Shown here: positions 41,707 to 51,224 of the stretch, in pieces
Position numbering within the stretch: position 1 is the first letter of the stretch
How the letters are laid out: each line of letters starts with the position of its first letter
From: Methylotenera_A sp031379885
Lineage (GTDB): Bacteria; Pseudomonadota; Gammaproteobacteria; Burkholderiales; Methylophilaceae
DNA length: 64,000 nt
Direction of reading: 5' to 3'
Assembly: GCA_031379885.1 (NCBI GenBank)
Contig: JANNFN010000181.1
Coordinates: 3,262-67,261 of the forward strand
Made by a program: the position numbers and the translations under genes
Notes under the pieces: generated by a model
What the model saw: only the letters and a program-made list of their open reading frames with translations
Databases searched by the model: none
Told to the model about the DNA's origin: nothing

Positions 41707-43226
41707 TGAGTTTAGCCGTATTATATAGCCGCGCACTAAGTGGGATGGATGCACCAGAAGTAGTGGTGGAGGTGCATCTCGCTAATGGGTTGCCTAGCTT
41801 TACGATTGTTGGGCTTCCAGAAGCGGAAGTGAAAGAAAGTAAAGACCGCGTGCGTGCCGCGATACAAACTGCACAGTTTGAGTTCCCAGCGAGGCGCATT
41901 ACTGTAAACCTAGCCCCTGCCGATTTACCGAAAGAAAGTGGGCGCTACGATTTGCCCATCGCATTGGGCATTTTGGCGGCAAGTGGCCAGATTCCAAAAG
42001 AGTCATTAAAAAATTATGAAATAGCAGGTGAATTGGCGCTGACAGGCGAGTTGCGTCCAATCCGCGGTGCGCTGGCGATGACTTATCAAATGGTGCATGC
42101 AATTGGTATAGACAATAAACATGCACCAAATAAGCGCGCTTTTATTTTGCCGCAATTAAGCGCACAAGAAGCGAGTTTGGTAAAAGATGCCATTATTTAT
42201 CCCGCAAATTCATTACTTGAGGTTTGTGCGCATTTAAGTGGGCATACAGCGCTTAAGCAATTTGAATCAATCACACAAAGCCAGCCCATTCATTACCCAG
42301 ATTTTAATGAAGTCAAAGGTCAAAGTCAGGCCAAGCGAGCATTAGAAATAGCCGCGGCTGGTGGCCATAGCGTATTGATGAGTGGCCCACCAGGCACGGG
42401 CAAAAGTATGCTTGCCAGCCGCTTTGCGGGCATATTACCCAGTATGACTGAAGCTGAAGCGCTAGAATCTGCCGCCATTCTATCATTAAATGGTGCCTAT
42501 AAATTAGAAAATTGGAAGCGCAGACCTTTTAGAAGCCCGCACCACACAGCATCAGGCGTAGCGTTGGTGGGCGGCGGCGGCATTCCTCGCCCTGGTGAAA
42601 TTAGTTTGGCGCATCATGGCGTATTGTTTTTAGATGAACTGCCCGAGTTCGATAGAAAAGTGCTAGAAGTCTTGCGTGAGCCATTAGAAAGCGGCCACAT
42701 CACCATCAGCCGCGCGGCGCGGCAGGCAGATTTCCCCGCATCGTTTCAGTTGTTCGCTGCTATGAACCCTTGCCCGTGCGGTTATTTAGGGCATTTCAAC
42801 AACAAGTGCAGATGCACGCCCGATAATGTGGCGCGCTACCGCGGTAAAATCTCAGGTCCCTTGTTAGACCGAATTGACTTGCTCATTGAAGTGCCAGCCT
42901 TAAAAGAAGAGGAAATGACTTCTGCAACATTGGCCGAAAACAGTACAGTAATTCGAGCACGGGTAGAAAAAGCCCGCGAATTACAGCTAAAACGCCAAGG
43001 CAAAGCCAATTTTGCACTAGGTAGCTTGGAGATTGATGAATTTTGCCAACCTGACGATGTAGGTTTAACGCTACTTAAAACCGCCATTTCACGGCTTAAT
43101 TTATCTGCGCGCGCTTATCATCGTATTTTAAAAGTCGCCAGAACCATCGCCGATTTGGCAGGTGAAGTGGCTATTAAACCCGTGCATATTGCTGAAGCGG
43201 TGCAATACAGACGTGGTGAAATTTAA
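41706..43226 (+). CDS. comM: ComM/YifB family Mg-chelatase-like AAA+ ATPase
   Basis: A 506-residue protein with an N-terminal ChlI-like domain (1-165, GMDAPEVVVEVHLANGLPSF in its first strands), an AAA+ domain with Walker A GPPGTGKS and Walker B LFLDELPEF, and the Mg-chelatase C-terminal bundle. ComM is a helicase that helps branch migration during natural transformation. Together with the type IV pilin genes later in the window it fits DNA uptake ability. Confidence 0.93.
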   Translation: MSLAVLYSRALSGMDAPEVVVEVHLANGLPSFTIVGLPEAEVKESKDRVRAAIQTAQFEFPARRITVNLAPADLPKESGRYDLPIALGILAASGQIPKESLKNYEIAGELALTGELRPIRGALAMTYQMVHAIGIDNKHAPNKRAFILPQLSAQEASLVKDAIIYPANSLLEVCAHLSGHTALKQFESITQSQPIHYPDFNEVKGQSQAKRALEIAAAGGHSVLMSGPPGTGKSMLASRFAGILPSMTEAEALESAAILSLNGAYKLENWKRRPFRSPHHTASGVALVGGGGIPRPGEISLAHHGVLFLDELPEFDRKVLEVLREPLESGHITISRAARQADFPASFQLFAAMNPCPCGYLGHFNNKCRCTPDNVARYRGKISGPLLDRIDLLIEVPALKEEEMTSATLAENSTVIRARVEKARELQLKRQGKANFALGSLEIDEFCQPDDVGLTLLKTAISRLNLSARAYHRILKVARTIADLAGEVAIKPVHIAEAVQYRRGEI

Positions 43227-43257
43227 AGATATAAGGCGCTTGAAACCGAAAAAATAT

Positions 43258-43298
43258 GTGCCCTGCGACCCTCATGGGTACTGCCTCTGAGGGCAGGT
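43258..43298. repeat. Hairpin-forming dispersed repeat, copy B
   Basis: Arms TGCCCT and AGGGCA enclose CCTCATGGGTACTGCC, which differs from copy A (4901-4939) by one base in this core. It sits between convergent genes (comM and the glycosyltransferase). The minus-strand side is followed by a T run, so it might also terminate transcription. Confidence 0.6.
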
Positions 43299-43382
43299 AT
43301 ATTATGTTAATTCATGTTTAAATTTTTGCTAGTCACCTACATCGATACCCTGCATTTGCTTTTATTCTTCTATGCTGATGCC

Positions 43383-44387
43383 TTAGACCAAAATTTTTGA
43401 TAGTGCTGTAATAATGGCTTTATCGCCAAATTCATTTTGTATAGTTTCAGTGCTGTTTATTGCATTAGCATTTAAAAAAACATCACTAATCAAACTACAA
43501 AGCGCATTGACGTTTTGAGCCAAAAAAAGCAATTCTGGCAAAATTCTAGGCTTAATCCATTTTAAAAATTTAGTTTCAACCGCAAAAACAGGCTTGCCCA
43601 ATGTCATCGCGTAGAAAAAAGTACCACTCACCACGATATCTTTGTCTGAATGCGAAATAATGACAGCCTTGGCGCCAGCAACCAACTTTTGCGCTTCAGT
43701 TTCAGAAAGGTAGCCAGGCAGAAAAATAAAATTGTCTTGTTTAATATGGCTTAAGCTGGCCGCATAATTTTTATCGCCTACCGCACCAGCAACAACAAGC
43801 ACCTTATTGGCTGGAAAGTTTTTAATCAAGGATTCAATTTTTTTATAGGGTAAAATACGCCCAAAAACAATAAAGTATTCAGTAGGCAGTTTTGGCAATA
43901 ATACATTCCCACTATCGGCATTATCTGCCAAGGTATATAGCGGGTGCGGACAATAAACTTTATCATTTGTAGTCTCTGCGCCAGAATGGGTGACTACCAC
44001 GTCAAACAAGAGCTCATAAACGTTGACTATCATGGTTATTAACGCAACGCGTTTAGGGTGAGTAGCATGTGGATAATGGTTATGCCGAACAAAAACAGAT
44101 TGTTTAGCCAGCAAGACCATAATAGCTGTTCTCGTAAATAATCTCACAAGATTCAATAAACTCAAGCGACCAGTAGAGTTTAACAATTCATTATCGATAA
44201 AATTTACCCAAACAATGTCGTAACTTTTTAGGTTGCCTTTTAACAGTTCAATAAGTGCTTCTTTTGGGCTGATGGCTGGTTCTATTTCGCCGAAGTTTGA
44301 TAATAAAAACTGCATCCTAGCAATGTAACCATTGGTAGAATCTTTAAATGGAATGAACGCAATCCTTCGGTTATCAAGCTTGGTCAT
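43383..44387 (-). CDS. Glycosyltransferase, GT-B fold
   Basis: A 334-residue protein with a GT4-like C-terminal half: YFIVFGRILPYKKIESLI, then KVLVVAGAVGD, FLPGYLSETEAQKLVAGAKA and the donor-binding SGTFFYAMTLGKPVFA. The N-terminal half is poorly conserved. The donor and acceptor are unknown; the gene stands alone and may act on a surface or osmoregulated glycan (inference). Confidence 0.8.
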   Translation of the reverse strand: MTKLDNRRIAFIPFKDSTNGYIARMQFLLSNFGEIEPAISPKEALIELLKGNLKSYDIVWVNFIDNELLNSTGRLSLLNLVRLFTRTAIMVLLAKQSVFVRHNHYPHATHPKRVALITMIVNVYELLFDVVVTHSGAETTNDKVYCPHPLYTLADNADSGNVLLPKLPTEYFIVFGRILPYKKIESLIKNFPANKVLVVAGAVGDKNYAASLSHIKQDNFIFLPGYLSETEAQKLVAGAKAVIISHSDKDIVVSGTFFYAMTLGKPVFAVETKFLKWIKPRILPELLFLAQNVNALCSLISDVFLNANAINSTETIQNEFGDKAIITALSKILV

Positions 44388-44511
44388 AATTTGGTTCTAA
44401 AGATAAATTCAGAATCCTAAAATAGTTAAATGCTAATCACGCCTTTTGATTGCTCTTGCGATACACACCTTGCTTTAGCGTTTTAGTAGTGTAACCGTTA
44501 ATGCTTAAGTC

Positions 44512-45921
44512 TCAGTAAGGAAAATATACTTCAAACTGCGCGCCTCTACCTTCACCAGCGCTCTTCACAGAAACGGAAGCATGATGTCTTTCAGCAATTT
44601 CTTGCACAATATTCAACCCCAAGCCACAACCTTCTTGTTGAGTGCCAAGCACACGATAAAACCGTTCAAATATTAGAGATTGATATTCGCTAGAAATGCC
44701 CATGCCGTTGTCTTGCACATAAAAAACTAGCTTCGCATTATCTAACCGAAATCCCACTGTAATTTTGCCATTAGTAGGTGTGTAGCGTATTGCATTATCA
44801 ATTAGGTTGTTCATTAGCTCGCGCAATAGCATTGCATTGCCTTGAATTAAAGCAGTTTGTAACTCGCAAGAAAAACCTAAATCGATACTTTTTTTTAATG
44901 CTACAGACACCCAGTCACTCGTTACTTCTTGGGCTAATTTTCGCAAATCAATAGATTTAATTTCTATAAAAACTGCACCGTCAGGTTCGGCCTTGGTAAG
45001 TGTGAGCAACTGATTAACCAAATGCGATAAATTACCGCTGGCTTGGTTAATCTGATTGAGAGCATGCGATATTTTGCTCGGATTTTTTTCGCGTAAAGCC
45101 AATTCCGCTTGAGTTTTAAGGCCAGCAAGTGGTGTTTTGAGTTGATGCGAGGCTTCAGCAATAAAACGTTGTTGCTTAGCAATAGTGCCACTTACTCTAG
45201 CCAATAAATCGTTAAAAGCACTTAGCAAGGGCTGTAATTCTGCTGGCGCTTTTGTGTTGTCAACAGGACTTAAATCGTTAATATCACGGTGACCCAATTC
45301 AGATTTCAGTTTTTCTAATGGCTTTAAGCCATGTCGAATACCAAAAAACAATAACGCGCCAATCAGCAAAATAATCAGCAATTGAGGCAGCAACATACTC
45401 AATATAATTTTGTCAGCCATAAGGGTGCGTTTTTTAAGTGTTTCACCCACAAGAACATATACATTTTGATTGTTAGTATTGACTATGGAATCAGTAGAAA
45501 TTGCTAGCGTATAAACAATGACGCGTATTTTTTCTGAGTTGCGCATCGTGTCGTAATAAAGAAATTTATCTGCAGCAGGATAAGTTTTAGGTAAAGGTAA
45601 AGCGGTGTGTGTGGAAATTAGATCTCCCTTTGGACCAAGGATGCGAAAATATACGTCATCTTCCTCATCGAACTCTAATAAATCTTTGGCAATCTGTGGA
45701 AGGTTGACCTGAACCCCTAATTCTTCAAGGCTTACTTGATCTGCCAACGCGAGGGCGGTGCGGTATAAAGATTTATCATAGGTTAGATTAATGTAATGAT
45801 TAGTTAAAAAATAGCCTGCCACGGTCGAAATAAAAATAAGTGGTAAAAGTAGAATGAGCAGCCAACTAAAAAGTTGGTTTTTTAATGATGCCTGAGGTAA
45901 AAATTGCTTAAGTTTTAACAA
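44512..45921 (-). CDS. Sensor histidine kinase (QseC/TctE-like)
   Basis: A 469-residue membrane kinase with two membrane helices (about 20-42 and 165-188), a periplasmic sensor of about 120 residues, HAMP, the phospho-acceptor His in EASHQLKTPLAGLK and an ATPase domain with N-box NNLIDNAIRYTP and G-box DNGMGI. The N-terminal layout matches the TctE/QseC group with a 2CSK_N-type sensor. It overlaps the response regulator gene by 14 bases. Confidence 0.9.
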   Translation of the reverse strand: MLKLKQFLPQASLKNQLFSWLLILLLPLIFISTVAGYFLTNHYINLTYDKSLYRTALALADQVSLEELGVQVNLPQIAKDLLEFDEEDDVYFRILGPKGDLISTHTALPLPKTYPAADKFLYYDTMRNSEKIRVIVYTLAISTDSIVNTNNQNVYVLVGETLKKRTLMADKIILSMLLPQLLIILLIGALLFFGIRHGLKPLEKLKSELGHRDINDLSPVDNTKAPAELQPLLSAFNDLLARVSGTIAKQQRFIAEASHQLKTPLAGLKTQAELALREKNPSKISHALNQINQASGNLSHLVNQLLTLTKAEPDGAVFIEIKSIDLRKLAQEVTSDWVSVALKKSIDLGFSCELQTALIQGNAMLLRELMNNLIDNAIRYTPTNGKITVGFRLDNAKLVFYVQDNGMGISSEYQSLIFERFYRVLGTQQEGCGLGLNIVQEIAERHHASVSVKSAGEGRGAQFEVYFPY

Positions 45922-46621
45922 GTGATTTTGTTTCTAGTAAATAACCAAGGCCGCGGATAGTAAGTATATTAATGTCAGAATGATTTAATTTTTTTCGTAA
46001 GCGATGCAAGTAGACCTCCAGCGCGTTATCGCTAATATCTTCATCAAAGTTGCACAATTTCTCTAACATTTGTTCTTTATTGACCACTTTCCCAGTTTTT
46101 AGCATTAAAATTTCTAGCACAGCTAGTTCTCTGGCAGATAAATTTAGGCTAGCTTTATTGTATGTGGCGATGCGACTAGCGGTATCTAATTGCAGTTTAC
46201 CAACCGTAACAAGCGCGCTTCCACCTGCTTGGCCGCGTCGTATCAACGCCCGCACACGCGCCTCTAGTTCAGCCAAATTAAATGGCTTGCTTAAATAATC
46301 ATCTGCGCCTAAATCTAAACCTTTTACACGGTCATCTAAGTTGTCGTTAGCCGTTAAAATTAGTACAGGAATTTTGCTACCGCGTGAACGCAAGCGCTTC
46401 AACACCTCGAAGCCGCTTAGCTTAGGTAGATCTAGATCTAACAGCACCAAATCAAATGGCTGATAGATCAGCACACCATCAGCGTCAGCACCGTTAGTAA
46501 CCAAATCGATAGCATAACCAGATTGCATCAGCGAATTTTTGAGGCCATCGGCTAATACTAAATCATCTTCTACTATAAATATACGCATGGGTTGAATGGT
46601 GGAGTCAAAAGAATTGGACAT
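45908..46621 (-). CDS. OmpR-family response regulator (QseB/TctD-like)
   Basis: A 237-residue regulator (226 if the Met at residue 12 is used, start 46588) with the receiver Asp in LVLLDLDLP and a C-terminal winged-helix DNA-binding domain (ARELAVLEILM, HRLRKKLN, IRGLGYLLE). No clear ribosome site decides between the two starts. It is divergent from two small secreted protein genes whose leader holds a GTTAA-N5-GTTAA direct repeat, the pattern bound by QseB/PmrA-type regulators. Confidence 0.9.
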   Translation of the reverse strand: MSNSFDSTIQPMRIFIVEDDLVLADGLKNSLMQSGYAIDLVTNGADADGVLIYQPFDLVLLDLDLPKLSGFEVLKRLRSRGSKIPVLILTANDNLDDRVKGLDLGADDYLSKPFNLAELEARVRALIRRGQAGGSALVTVGKLQLDTASRIATYNKASLNLSARELAVLEILMLKTGKVVNKEQMLEKLCNFDEDISDNALEVYLHRLRKKLNHSDINILTIRGLGYLLETKSLVKT

Positions 46622-46700
46622 TGTAAGGTTGCAGTAAGTTTGGCTGCGTATAGTTTATCTCACAGGCAGCAATTAAGAGGTTGCCTTTGATGTGAACTAA

Positions 46701-46715
46701 GTTAAACAGGGTTAA
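46701..46715 (+). promoter_or_regulatory. Possible QseB/PmrA-type direct repeat
   Basis: GTTAA-ACAGG-GTTAA, two identical half sites 10 bases apart, with a TATATT hexamer just downstream at 46719-46724. It lies 25 bases before the first small secreted protein gene and within the intergenic region shared with the response regulator. Confidence 0.5.
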
Positions 46716-46739
46716 TTTTATATTGATTAGGAGTTTTAA

Positions 46740-46979
46740 ATGAATAAATATTTATCAGTTTTAGTAACAGGATTATTTTTAGGCAGTTTGAGTGTTAGTG
46801 CTTTTGCAGTAGATACAGCAAAACCAGTCGTGGCAACAACAGCATCAGCGTCTAAAGCAGCACCAACAGCCAAAGTTGCAACAAGTAAAGTTGTAGCCAA
46901 GAAAGATACTGGTATAAAAGCAACTGTTAAAAAACTATTTGCACCAGACGCAAAAAAAACAGACTTAAAACTTAAGTAA
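46740..46979 (+). CDS. Small secreted Lys/Ala/Thr-rich protein 1
   Basis: A 79-residue protein with a signal peptide (about 1-23, ending SVSAFA) and a mature part rich in Lys, Ala, Thr and Val, probably disordered. Its signal peptide is very similar to that of the next gene. TAGGAG stands before the ATG. Function unknown; an acid- or metal-stress role like Asr is only a guess from composition and the adjacent two-component system. Confidence 0.7.
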   Translation: MNKYLSVLVTGLFLGSLSVSAFAVDTAKPVVATTASASKAAPTAKVATSKVVAKKDTGIKATVKKLFAPDAKKTDLKLK

Positions 46980-47035
46980 GCAGACATAACTAATACAAAC
47001 CAATCAAATTTATTATTTATTAAAGGAAATTTATC

Positions 47036-47254
47036 ATGAACAAATTATTGTCAGCATTATTTGCAGGTGTTTTTGCAGCAACAGTTTCAGTAAGTGCTTT
47101 TGCAGTTGAACCAGCCGCGGCGACTGATGCAACTAAAGTTGAAAAAGCTACATCAGCGGCACCAATGAAACACAAACATATGCATAAAGCGCATAAATCA
47201 CACAAAGCGGAAAAAGCAGAAGCTGCGCCAGCAGCTCCAGAAGCAGCTAAGTAA
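47036..47254 (+). CDS. Small secreted His/Lys-rich protein 2 (Asr-like)
   Basis: A 72-residue protein with a signal peptide like that of the preceding gene (SVSAFA) and a mature part with a His/Lys cluster (MKHKHMHKAHKSHKAEKAEA) and a Pro/Ala tail. The composition resembles acid shock protein Asr, and the His cluster may bind metal ions. AAAGGAAA precedes the ATG. It lies 56 bases after its paralogue and before a strong terminator. Confidence 0.72.
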   Translation: MNKLLSALFAGVFAATVSVSAFAVEPAAATDATKVEKATSAAPMKHKHMHKAHKSHKAEKAEAAPAAPEAAK

Positions 47255-47272
47255 GTAGTCCTATTTTGAAAA

Positions 47273-47308
47273 GCGATGCTCCTAGCGATCCTAGGGCATC
47301 GCTTTTTT
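47273..47308 (+). terminator. Intrinsic terminator after the secreted protein pair
   Basis: GCGATGC pairs with GCATCGC and the inner CCTAG with CTAGG, giving a 12-base stem with one bulge, followed by TTTTTT. Confidence 0.88.
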
Positions 47309-47321
47309 ACTAGCTATACTA

Positions 47322-47355
47322 AGATTGAAGTCACAGATTGAAATGGCAGATTGAA
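47322..47355 (+). repeat. Three direct repeats upstream of metH
   Basis: AGATTGAA occurs at 47322, 47335 and 47348, exactly 13 bases apart, 80-113 bases before the metH ATG. They may be binding sites for a regulator or a chance slippage product. Confidence 0.5.
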
Positions 47356-47434
47356 ATGGTTACAACATGATAAAATAAGGCTTTAGGTCACGGTCTTGAT
47401 GCACTAAATCAGGGTTAAATGAACCATAAGCCAC

Positions 47435-50400
47435 ATGAACTCAAAAAATTTAGCTAACAATCACTTAGGCATTGAAGCGCAATTACGTGCTTTATTGCAA
47501 ACGCGCATCCTCATTTTAGATGGTGCGATGGGTACCATGATTCAGCAATATAAGCTGACTGAAGCAGATTATCGTGGCGATCGCTTTGTAGATTTTAAAG
47601 CGCCGGCTGGTCAGCGCGAGCTGTTTGTTAAGGGCAATAACGAGCTGCTTAGCCTTACCCAGCCGCAAATCATTCAAGAAATTCACGAGCAATATTTGGC
47701 CGCAGGTGCGGATATTATTGAAACTAATACCTTTGGTGCAACCACTGTGGCGCAAGACGATTACCACATGGCGCATTTGGTTTATGAAATGAATGTGCAA
47801 GCGGCCAAACTGGCAAAAGCGGCTTGTTTAAAGTACAGCACGCCTGATAAGCCTCGCTTCGTCGCGGGTGCATTAGGCCCAACGCCCAAAACTGCGAGCA
47901 TTTCACCCGACGTAAACAACCCCGCGGCGCGCAATGTGAATTTTGATCAGTTAGTGAATGCTTACTTAGAGCAAACGCGAGCATTGGTAGAAGGTGGTGC
48001 AGATATTTTAATGGTCGAAACTATCTTCGATACACTCAATTGCAAAGCCGCGTTGTTTGCCATTGATACATTTTTTGAAGAACTTGGCTATAAATTGCCG
48101 ATTATGATTTCAGGCACTGTGACCGATGCATCAGGCCGTATTTTGTCAGGCCAAACCGTGACAGCATTTTGGCATTCTGTGCGGCATGCTAAACCGCTTA
48201 CAGTGGGATTAAATTGCGCATTGGGGGCGACTTTAATGCGTCCATATGCTGAAGAAATATCCAAAATTGCCAATACTTTCGTGTGTATTTACCCTAACGC
48301 GGGACTACCAAATCCTATGTCCGATACGGGGTTTGATGAAACGCCAAATGTGACTTCTAGCTTAGTGAAAGAGTTTGCTGAAAGCGGCTTTATCAATATC
48401 GCGGGTGGTTGCTGCGGTACTACGCCAGCGCATATTAATGCGATTTACGAACAAGTTAAAAACATTTCGCCTAGAAAGGTGCTCCAGCAGCCAATATCCA
48501 TGCGCCTTGCAGGGCTAGAGCCTTTTATCATTAATGATGAGTCTTTATTCGTTAATGTCGGCGAGCGCACTAACGTCACCGGCAGTAAAGCCTTCGCACG
48601 CATGATCATTAACGAACAATATGAAGAAGCGCTTTCGGTAGCGCGACAACAGGTAGAGAATGGCGCGCAAGTCATCGATATCAACATGGATGAAGGCATG
48701 TTGGACGCCGTAAAAGCCATGACGCACTTTTTGAATTTAATCGCCAGCGAGCCTGATATTGCGCGCGTCCCCGTGATGATTGACTCATCCAAATGGAGTG
48801 TGATCGAAGCTGGTTTAAAATGCGTGCAAGGCAAATCGATTGTAAACTCGATTTCGATGAAAGAAGGCGAAAGCGAGTTTTTGCGCCAAGCCAAGCTGTG
48901 TCGCCGTTATGGCGCGGCAGTGATTGTGATGGCGTTTGATGAAAAAGGTCAGGCGGATACGTTCGCACGTAAAACTGAAATTTGTAAACGCGCTTACGAT
49001 TTATTAGTTGCGCAAGGTTTTCCGCCAGAAGACATTATTTTCGACCCGAATATTTTTGCCATTGCCACGGGCATTGAAGAGCATAACAACTATGCAGTGG
49101 ATTTTATTAATGCCACGCGCTGGATTAAGCAAAACCTGCCGCACGCCAAAATATCAGGCGGGGTGTCAAATGTGAGCTTTAGTTTCCGCGGAAATGATCC
49201 TGCGCGAGAGGCGATTCATACTGTGTTTTTATATCACGCCATCAAGGCAGGTATGACCATGGGCATCGTCAATGCGGGCATGATGGGCATTTATGATGAC
49301 CTTGCGCCTGAGTTAAAAGAACGCGTAGAAGACGTGGTGCTGAACAGGTGTGATGATGCCACCGAACGCATGATTGAAATCGCGGGCACGCTGGTGGCAG
49401 GTGGCAAAAAAGAGGCTGCAACGCTAGAATGGCGCGGCACAGTAGATAGTCCTGTGAGCGTGAATAAACGCTTAGAGCACGCCATGGTACACGGGATCAC
49501 TGATTTTATAGTAGAAGATACCGAAGAAGCGCGTGCGGCGGTTGAAAAATCGGGTGGCAGGCCAATTCACGTCATCGAAGGACCGTTGATGGATGGCATG
49601 AACGTGGTCGGTGATTTGTTTGGTCAAGGCAAAATGTTTTTGCCGCAAGTAGTTAAATCTGCCCGCGTCATGAAATCAGCAGTTGCGCATTTAATCCCGT
49701 TTATCGAGGCCGAAAAGTTGCTAGAGCAAGAACGCACGGGTGTGGTCGCTAAACCTAAAGGAAAAGTGGTGATTGCTACCGTAAAGGGCGATGTGCATGA
49801 TATCGGCAAAAATATCGTGTCTGTCGTCTTGCAATGTAATAACTTCGAGGTCGTCAATATGGGTGTAATGGTGCCAGTGGCGGAGATTTTAGCCATGGCC
49901 AAAGCCGAGAATGCTGACATTATTGGCTTGAGCGGCCTGATTACGCCAAGCTTAGAAGAAATGGCGCACGTGGCAAAAGAAATGCAGCGCGACCCGTATT
50001 TTCAAGGTCAACAAATGCCCTTGCTGATTGGTGGCGCAACCACTTCACGTGCGCATACCGCTGTAAAAATCGCTCCAAATTATGATGGCCCGGTGATTTA
50101 CGTGCCAGATGCCTCGCGCTCGGTTTCGGTGATGCAAAATCTACTAACACCAGAAACGCGTGGCGCGTATTTGGCCGAGATTCAGGCCGATTATCAAAAA
50201 GCGCGCACGCAACATGCCAATAAAAAAGGCGTGCCAATGCTCACAATTGCTAACGCACGTAAAAACAAAATGAAGCTCAGTTTTGATGGTGAAAACACGC
50301 CTGTGAAGCCTAAGTTTATTGGTCGACGTGTGTTTAAGAATATTGATTTAAGCTTAATTGCGCAATATATCGATTGGGGTCCGTTTTTTCAAACTTGGGA

Positions 50401-51217
50401 TTTAGCTGGCGCGTACCCTGCAATTTTGAGCGACAAAGTGGTGGGTGAAGCGGCGACGAAAGTGTTTGCAGAAGCGCAAACCATGTTGAAGAAAATCATC
50501 GATGGTCGCTGGCTTACCGCCAATGGCATAATTGCGCTAATGCCAGCAAATACAGCGAATGATGACGACATTGAAATCTACACCGATGAAAGCCGCAGCC
50601 AAGTCGCGTTTACCTATTTCGGGTTGCGCCAACAAAGCGTTAAGCCAGTCATCGATGGCGTAGCCAGACCAAACCAATGTTTAAGCGACTTTATTGCGCC
50701 TAGAGGAACTGACGATTACATTGGTCTATTTGCTGTGACTGCGGGCTTAGGCATTGAAAAAATCGAAAAACGGTTTATTGATACCAATGACGACTACAGC
50801 GGTATCATGTTCAAATCGCTGGCAGATAGGCTTGCCGAAGCCTTTGCAGAATACATGCACGAACGCATCCGCACCGATTTATGGGGCTACGCAAGCGATG
50901 AAAAACTATCAGTAGAAGAGCAAATAAAAGAACAATACCGTGGCATCCGCCCTGCGCCTGGCTACCCCGCATGCCCAGACCATACGGTTAAAGCGGATGT
51001 GTTTAATTTGCTGCAATGCGACGAAATCGGCATGACGCTTACAGAATCGTTTGCCATGCTGCCCGCTGCCGCGGTGTCAGGCTTCTACTTTGCACACAAA
51101 GAGGCTAAATATTTCAGCGTGGATAAAATCGGCACAGACCAATTGGAAGATATGGCAAAACGTAGAAATTTGCCGAAAGACTATTTAGAGCGCTGGCTGG
51201 CACCTAATTTGGGTTAA
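47435..51217 (+). CDS. metH: Cobalamin-dependent methionine synthase
   Basis: A 1260-residue MetH with all four modules. The homocysteine domain has LDGAMGTMIQ at its start and the zinc Cys pair in GGCCGTTP. The methyltetrahydrofolate domain contains GERTNVTGSKAF. The cobalamin domain has DVHDIGKNI with the axial His. The C-terminal activation domain contains RPAPGYPACPDH. It makes methionine by transferring a methyl group from methyltetrahydrofolate. No cobalamin riboswitch is seen upstream. mpl follows after 7 bases. Confidence 0.97.
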   Translation: MNSKNLANNHLGIEAQLRALLQTRILILDGAMGTMIQQYKLTEADYRGDRFVDFKAPAGQRELFVKGNNELLSLTQPQIIQEIHEQYLAAGADIIETNTFGATTVAQDDYHMAHLVYEMNVQAAKLAKAACLKYSTPDKPRFVAGALGPTPKTASISPDVNNPAARNVNFDQLVNAYLEQTRALVEGGADILMVETIFDTLNCKAALFAIDTFFEELGYKLPIMISGTVTDASGRILSGQTVTAFWHSVRHAKPLTVGLNCALGATLMRPYAEEISKIANTFVCIYPNAGLPNPMSDTGFDETPNVTSSLVKEFAESGFINIAGGCCGTTPAHINAIYEQVKNISPRKVLQQPISMRLAGLEPFIINDESLFVNVGERTNVTGSKAFARMIINEQYEEALSVARQQVENGAQVIDINMDEGMLDAVKAMTHFLNLIASEPDIARVPVMIDSSKWSVIEAGLKCVQGKSIVNSISMKEGESEFLRQAKLCRRYGAAVIVMAFDEKGQADTFARKTEICKRAYDLLVAQGFPPEDIIFDPNIFAIATGIEEHNNYAVDFINATRWIKQNLPHAKISGGVSNVSFSFRGNDPAREAIHTVFLYHAIKAGMTMGIVNAGMMGIYDDLAPELKERVEDVVLNRCDDATERMIEIAGTLVAGGKKEAATLEWRGTVDSPVSVNKRLEHAMVHGITDFIVEDTEEARAAVEKSGGRPIHVIEGPLMDGMNVVGDLFGQGKMFLPQVVKSARVMKSAVAHLIPFIEAEKLLEQERTGVVAKPKGKVVIATVKGDVHDIGKNIVSVVLQCNNFEVVNMGVMVPVAEILAMAKAENADIIGLSGLITPSLEEMAHVAKEMQRDPYFQGQQMPLLIGGATTSRAHTAVKIAPNYDGPVIYVPDASRSVSVMQNLLTPETRGAYLAEIQADYQKARTQHANKKGVPMLTIANARKNKMKLSFDGENTPVKPKFIGRRVFKNIDLSLIAQYIDWGPFFQTWDLAGAYPAILSDKVVGEAATKVFAEAQTMLKKIIDGRWLTANGIIALMPANTANDDDIEIYTDESRSQVAFTYFGLRQQSVKPVIDGVARPNQCLSDFIAPRGTDDYIGLFAVTAGLGIEKIEKRFIDTNDDYSGIMFKSLADRLAEAFAEYMHERIRTDLWGYASDEKLSVEEQIKEQYRGIRPAPGYPACPDHTVKADVFNLLQCDEIGMTLTESFAMLPAAAVSGFYFAHKEAKYFSVDKIGTDQLEDMAKRRNLPKDYLERWLAPNLG

Positions 51218-51224
51218 CTTAATT

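Noticed and set aside
47309..47434. Possible cobalamin riboswitch upstream of metH
   Set aside because: The leader is too short and lacks the B12-box pattern; only the AGATTGAA repeats are present.
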